Source: Rhodanobacteraceae bacterium UBA703 (GTDB taxonomy: Bacteria > Pseudomonadota > Gammaproteobacteria > Xanthomonadales > Rhodanobacteraceae). Taken from it: a stretch of DNA of 7,437 nt. The position numbers and the translations under genes were made by a program. The stretch lies in contig DBMH01000164.1 in the NCBI GenBank assembly GCA_002297645.1, forward strand, positions 53,251 to 60,687, given 5' to 3'. This document shows positions 5,298 to 7,437 of this stretch, in pieces (the first letter of the stretch is position 1; each line of letters begins with the position of its first letter). The notes under the pieces are model-generated. The model searched no databases, was not told where the DNA came from, and was given only the letters and a program-made list of their open reading frames with translations.

Positions 5298-7437
5298 ATG
5301 AAATTTCCCGCCTTTCTGAGCAAGCCGCGCTGGCAGTCCAAGGATCCGGCGGTGCGCCGCAGCGCCGTCGCCAGCGAACAGGCCCCCGCGCTGGTGGCCG
5401 ACCTCGGGCGCCTCGCGCGCGAGGACGACGATCCCGGCGTACGCCTCGCCGCCATGCGCCGGCTGGCCGACCCCGGACTCGTGCAGGGCCTCGCCCGCGA
5501 CGACTCGGATGCCGAGGTGCGCAGGCAGGCGCGCGCGCTCTGGTACGAAATGATGTCCGGCGCGCACGGTTCCGCGCCGCCGCTGGCCGACCGCCTCCGC
5601 CTGCTGAAGGCGCAGGACGATACCGACCTGATCGAACACCTCGCGCGCCGTGCCGGCGAAGCGGAACTCCGCCTCGCCGCGCTGGAACGGTCGCAGCGCC
5701 CCGCCCTGCTGCTCGAGCGCGTACTCGAAGACGGCGATGCCGGCGTACGCCTCGCCGCGCTCGCCCGCATCGACGACGAAACCCAGCTCGAGCGCGTGGC
5801 CGAGCGCGCGCGCAAGACGGACAAGCAGATCAACCGCCTCGCGCGCGAGCGCATCGAGCAACTGCGCATCGCGCGCGGGGACGACGCGACGCTGGAACAG
5901 CGCGCCCGCTCCCTGTGCGAAAGCCTTGAAGCCCTCGTGCGGATACCGCAACCGGCCGACGTCGAAGCCGGCATCGTGGCGCGCTGGAACGAGATCGAGT
6001 CGAAGATCGGCGACGCCCTGAAGCAGCGCTGGGACACCGCGCGCAACCTGCTCGTCGCGAGCCGGACGCCGAAGCCGGTCGCCGTCGCCGAGCCGCCGTC
6101 GGCCCCCGAACCGGCCGCCCCGGTCGCCAGCCCGGAACCGGTCGAGCGCGTCGAAGCCGAGGCGTCCCCGACCGACGAGCCTGGTGCGGAAGCACCGGCG
6201 TCCGACGTCAGCGAGCTGCTCGCGCAGGCCCGCTTCCACGCCTCCATCGATTCGCTGAACGCCGAACGCCAGCAGCAGCGCGAACGCCAGAAGTCGCTGC
6301 TCTCGCAGATCGAGCGCGCGCTCGAACCGCTCGAAGCTGCCCTCGACCAGGGCGCCAGCGCGCAGACGCATGCCGGCAAGAGCGAGATCGACAAGCTGCG
6401 GCGGCAGCTCGAATCGCCGCTGCCGCGCGACCTCGCCCAGCGCATCGCCGCCGCGGAACAGCGTCACGCCGAACTCAGCCGCTGGCAGCACTGGGCCGAC
6501 AGCCAGCGCCGACTGCAGATCTGCGAGGAAATCGAAGCCCTCCCGGGCGCCGGCCTGCATCCCGACGCGGTCGCCGCACGCGTGCGCGAGGCGCAGAACG
6601 AATGGTCGCGCCTCGACGCGCTCGAAGGCGCGGAAGCCGCGCGCCGGCACGGCGGTCTCGCACGCCGCTTCCACACGGCCTGCCGCGCCGCACTGGAGCC
6701 GGCGCGCGCCTATTTCAAGAAACGCCAGGAACTGCGCGAATCGCAGGCGCAGCGCATCGGCGAGGTCCTCGACCGTGCCGCGGCCCTCGGCGCGGAAGCC
6801 GATTGGCCTGCCTCGATCGCCATGCGCCGCGAGATCACCGCCGCGCTGCGCGATCTCGACCGCGTCGAACCGCGCGAGCGTAAGGCCCTGGCCGAACGTC
6901 TGAAGCAAGGCCTCGCCGCGATTGATTCCCGCATCGCCGCACGTGATGAAGACATCGCCGCGACCAAGCAGGCGCTGATCACGCGCGCCGAAGCGCTGAC
7001 GAAACCCACCCTGCAGCGAGGCGCCGCTGCGGCCGCGCGCGAGCTGCAGCAGCAATGGCAGGCCGTGGGCAACGGACGCCGCGAACGCGACCAGGCCCAG
7101 TGGAAGACCTTCCGCGCCGCGATCGACGCGGTGTTCAGCGGCCTCGACGCCGAACGCGCCGAACGCAGCGCGCGCGACAACGAGTTGCGCGGTCAGGCCG
7201 AAACCCTTTGCGGCGAACTCGAGGCCCTGGCTGCCGATGCCGCCCAGGCGGATCGTGCCGCCGCCGCACGCATCGACGCGGCGTGGCAGGCGCTCGGCCG
7301 CACCGACGACGCGCTGCGCAAGCGCTTCGAAACGGCGCGCGAGACCTTGCGCAAGGCCGCTGCGCGACGCGAACGCGAGGCGCGCCACGCCCGCTTCGGC
7401 CATTGGCTCGAGCGCTACCGCCTGTGCCGCGAGGCCG
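5298..7437 (+). CDS. HEAT-repeat and DUF349 domain protein, 3' end beyond window
   Basis: An uninterrupted frame of 713 complete codons that leaves the window without a stop. No signal peptide or membrane segment is visible, so it is predicted cytoplasmic. Residues about 16-190 contain HEAT-like units with a repeated D-x-x-VR-x-x-A pattern: DPAVRRSAV (16-24), DPGVRLAAM (45-53), DAEVRRQAR (71-79), EAELRLAAL (121-129), DAGVRLAAL (147-155). A Pro/Glu/Ala-rich low-complexity linker covers about 257-302. The rest is mostly charged helix, likely coiled coil, with DUF349-type units. The best is at about 571-616 (QQQWQAVG...QWKTFRAAIDAVF, with W587, W602, F605, F613). Weaker ones are near 420-475, 653-687 and perhaps 218-253. 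DUF349 has no settled biochemical function. An RNA, ribosome or protein scaffold role would be a guess. Start: ATG 5298 with GGAAG upstream. It follows the TraB-family gene by 19 bp, so co-transcription is likely. Confidence 0.87.
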   Translation, partial: MKFPAFLSKPRWQSKDPAVRRSAVASEQAPALVADLGRLAREDDDPGVRLAAMRRLADPGLVQGLARDDSDAEVRRQARALWYEMMSGAHGSAPPLADRLRLLKAQDDTDLIEHLARRAGEAELRLAALERSQRPALLLERVLEDGDAGVRLAALARIDDETQLERVAERARKTDKQINRLARERIEQLRIARGDDATLEQRARSLCESLEALVRIPQPADVEAGIVARWNEIESKIGDALKQRWDTARNLLVASRTPKPVAVAEPPSAPEPAAPVASPEPVERVEAEASPTDEPGAEAPASDVSELLAQARFHASIDSLNAERQQQRERQKSLLSQIERALEPLEAALDQGASAQTHAGKSEIDKLRRQLESPLPRDLAQRIAAAEQRHAELSRWQHWADSQRRLQICEEIEALPGAGLHPDAVAARVREAQNEWSRLDALEGAEAARRHGGLARRFHTACRAALEPARAYFKKRQELRESQAQRIGEVLDRAAALGAEADWPASIAMRREITAALRDLDRVEPRERKALAERLKQGLAAIDSRIAARDEDIAATKQALITRAEALTKPTLQRGAAAAARELQQQWQAVGNGRRERDQAQWKTFRAAIDAVFSGLDAERAERSARDNELRGQAETLCGELEALAADAAQADRAAAARIDAAWQALGRTDDALRKRFETARETLRKAAARREREARHARFGHWLERYRLCREA
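5434..5452 (+). repeat. 19-bp direct repeat, copy 1 (in HEAT region)
   Basis: CCGGCGTACGCCTCGCCGC is identical to 5740-5758. The copies are 306 bp (102 codons) apart in the same frame and both encode GVRLAA of a HEAT-like unit. This is a coding repeat, not a mobile or regulatory one. Confidence 0.8.
5740..5758 (+). repeat. 19-bp direct repeat, copy 2 (in HEAT region)
   Basis: Second copy of the repeat at 5434-5452, encoding the GVRLAA of the later HEAT-like unit. Flanking bases differ, so only the core of the helix is kept identical at DNA level. Confidence 0.8.

Noticed and set aside
4004..6445. Minus-strand open frame of 813 codons across the TraB-family and DUF349 genes
   Set aside because: It is Arg/Ser/Ala-rich low complexity, spans two well supported genes and has no domain pattern.
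5262..7403. Minus-strand open frame of 713 codons opposite the DUF349 gene
   Set aside because: Plus-strand frame from 5298 has a ribosome binding site, HEAT/DUF349 motifs and no stop; the antisense frame is a by-product of high GC codon use and shows no recognisable motif.

Overview
The window is very GC-rich, strongly codon-biased and densely packed, with no sign of phage, transposon or CRISPR sequence. It looks like core chromosome of a gammaproteobacterium of the Xanthomonadaceae/Lysobacter type. That placement is an inference from three things: the 41-residue zinc-ligand-poor form of ribosomal protein bL36, the adjacent agmatine deiminase / N-carbamoylputrescine amidase pair, and the overall base composition. 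No 16S or other decisive marker is present.

Layout. On the minus strand, reading leftwards from 1208, lies a two-component system: an OmpR/PhoB-type response regulator (531-1208), followed 66 bp later by the N-terminal part of its membrane sensor histidine kinase (1-464), which runs off the left edge. A 145-bp divergent intergenic region (1209-1353) separates it from rpmJ (1354-1479). rpmJ has a good sigma70-type promoter, a ribosome binding site and a clear intrinsic terminator, so it looks like a self-contained one-gene unit.

After the terminator everything is on the plus strand: a small exported protein with a BamE/SmpA-like C-terminal half (1697-2008), agmatine deiminase aguA (2014-3048), N-carbamoylputrescine amidohydrolase aguB (3138-4037), a TraB/PrgY-family membrane protein (4034-5278, overlapping aguB by 4 bp), and a long HEAT-repeat plus DUF349 protein (5298 to beyond the right edge). 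Gaps are 5, 89, -4 and 19 bp, so two or more of these genes are probably co-transcribed.

How the genes work together. AguA and AguB catalyse the two steps agmatine -> N-carbamoylputrescine -> putrescine, plus ammonia and CO2. Their catalytic residues are all visible, so this is a complete arginine-decarboxylase-type putrescine branch, except that the decarboxylase making agmatine is not in the window. The TraB-family protein and the DUF349 protein have no established link to polyamines. Their tight packing behind aguB is the least explained part of the region.

Most of the window is ordinary housekeeping sequence. I do not see a convincing new defence or mobile system. The points most worth following are the aguB/TraB overlap, the DUF349 protein with its HEAT-like N-terminus, and the small exported protein directly ahead of aguA.
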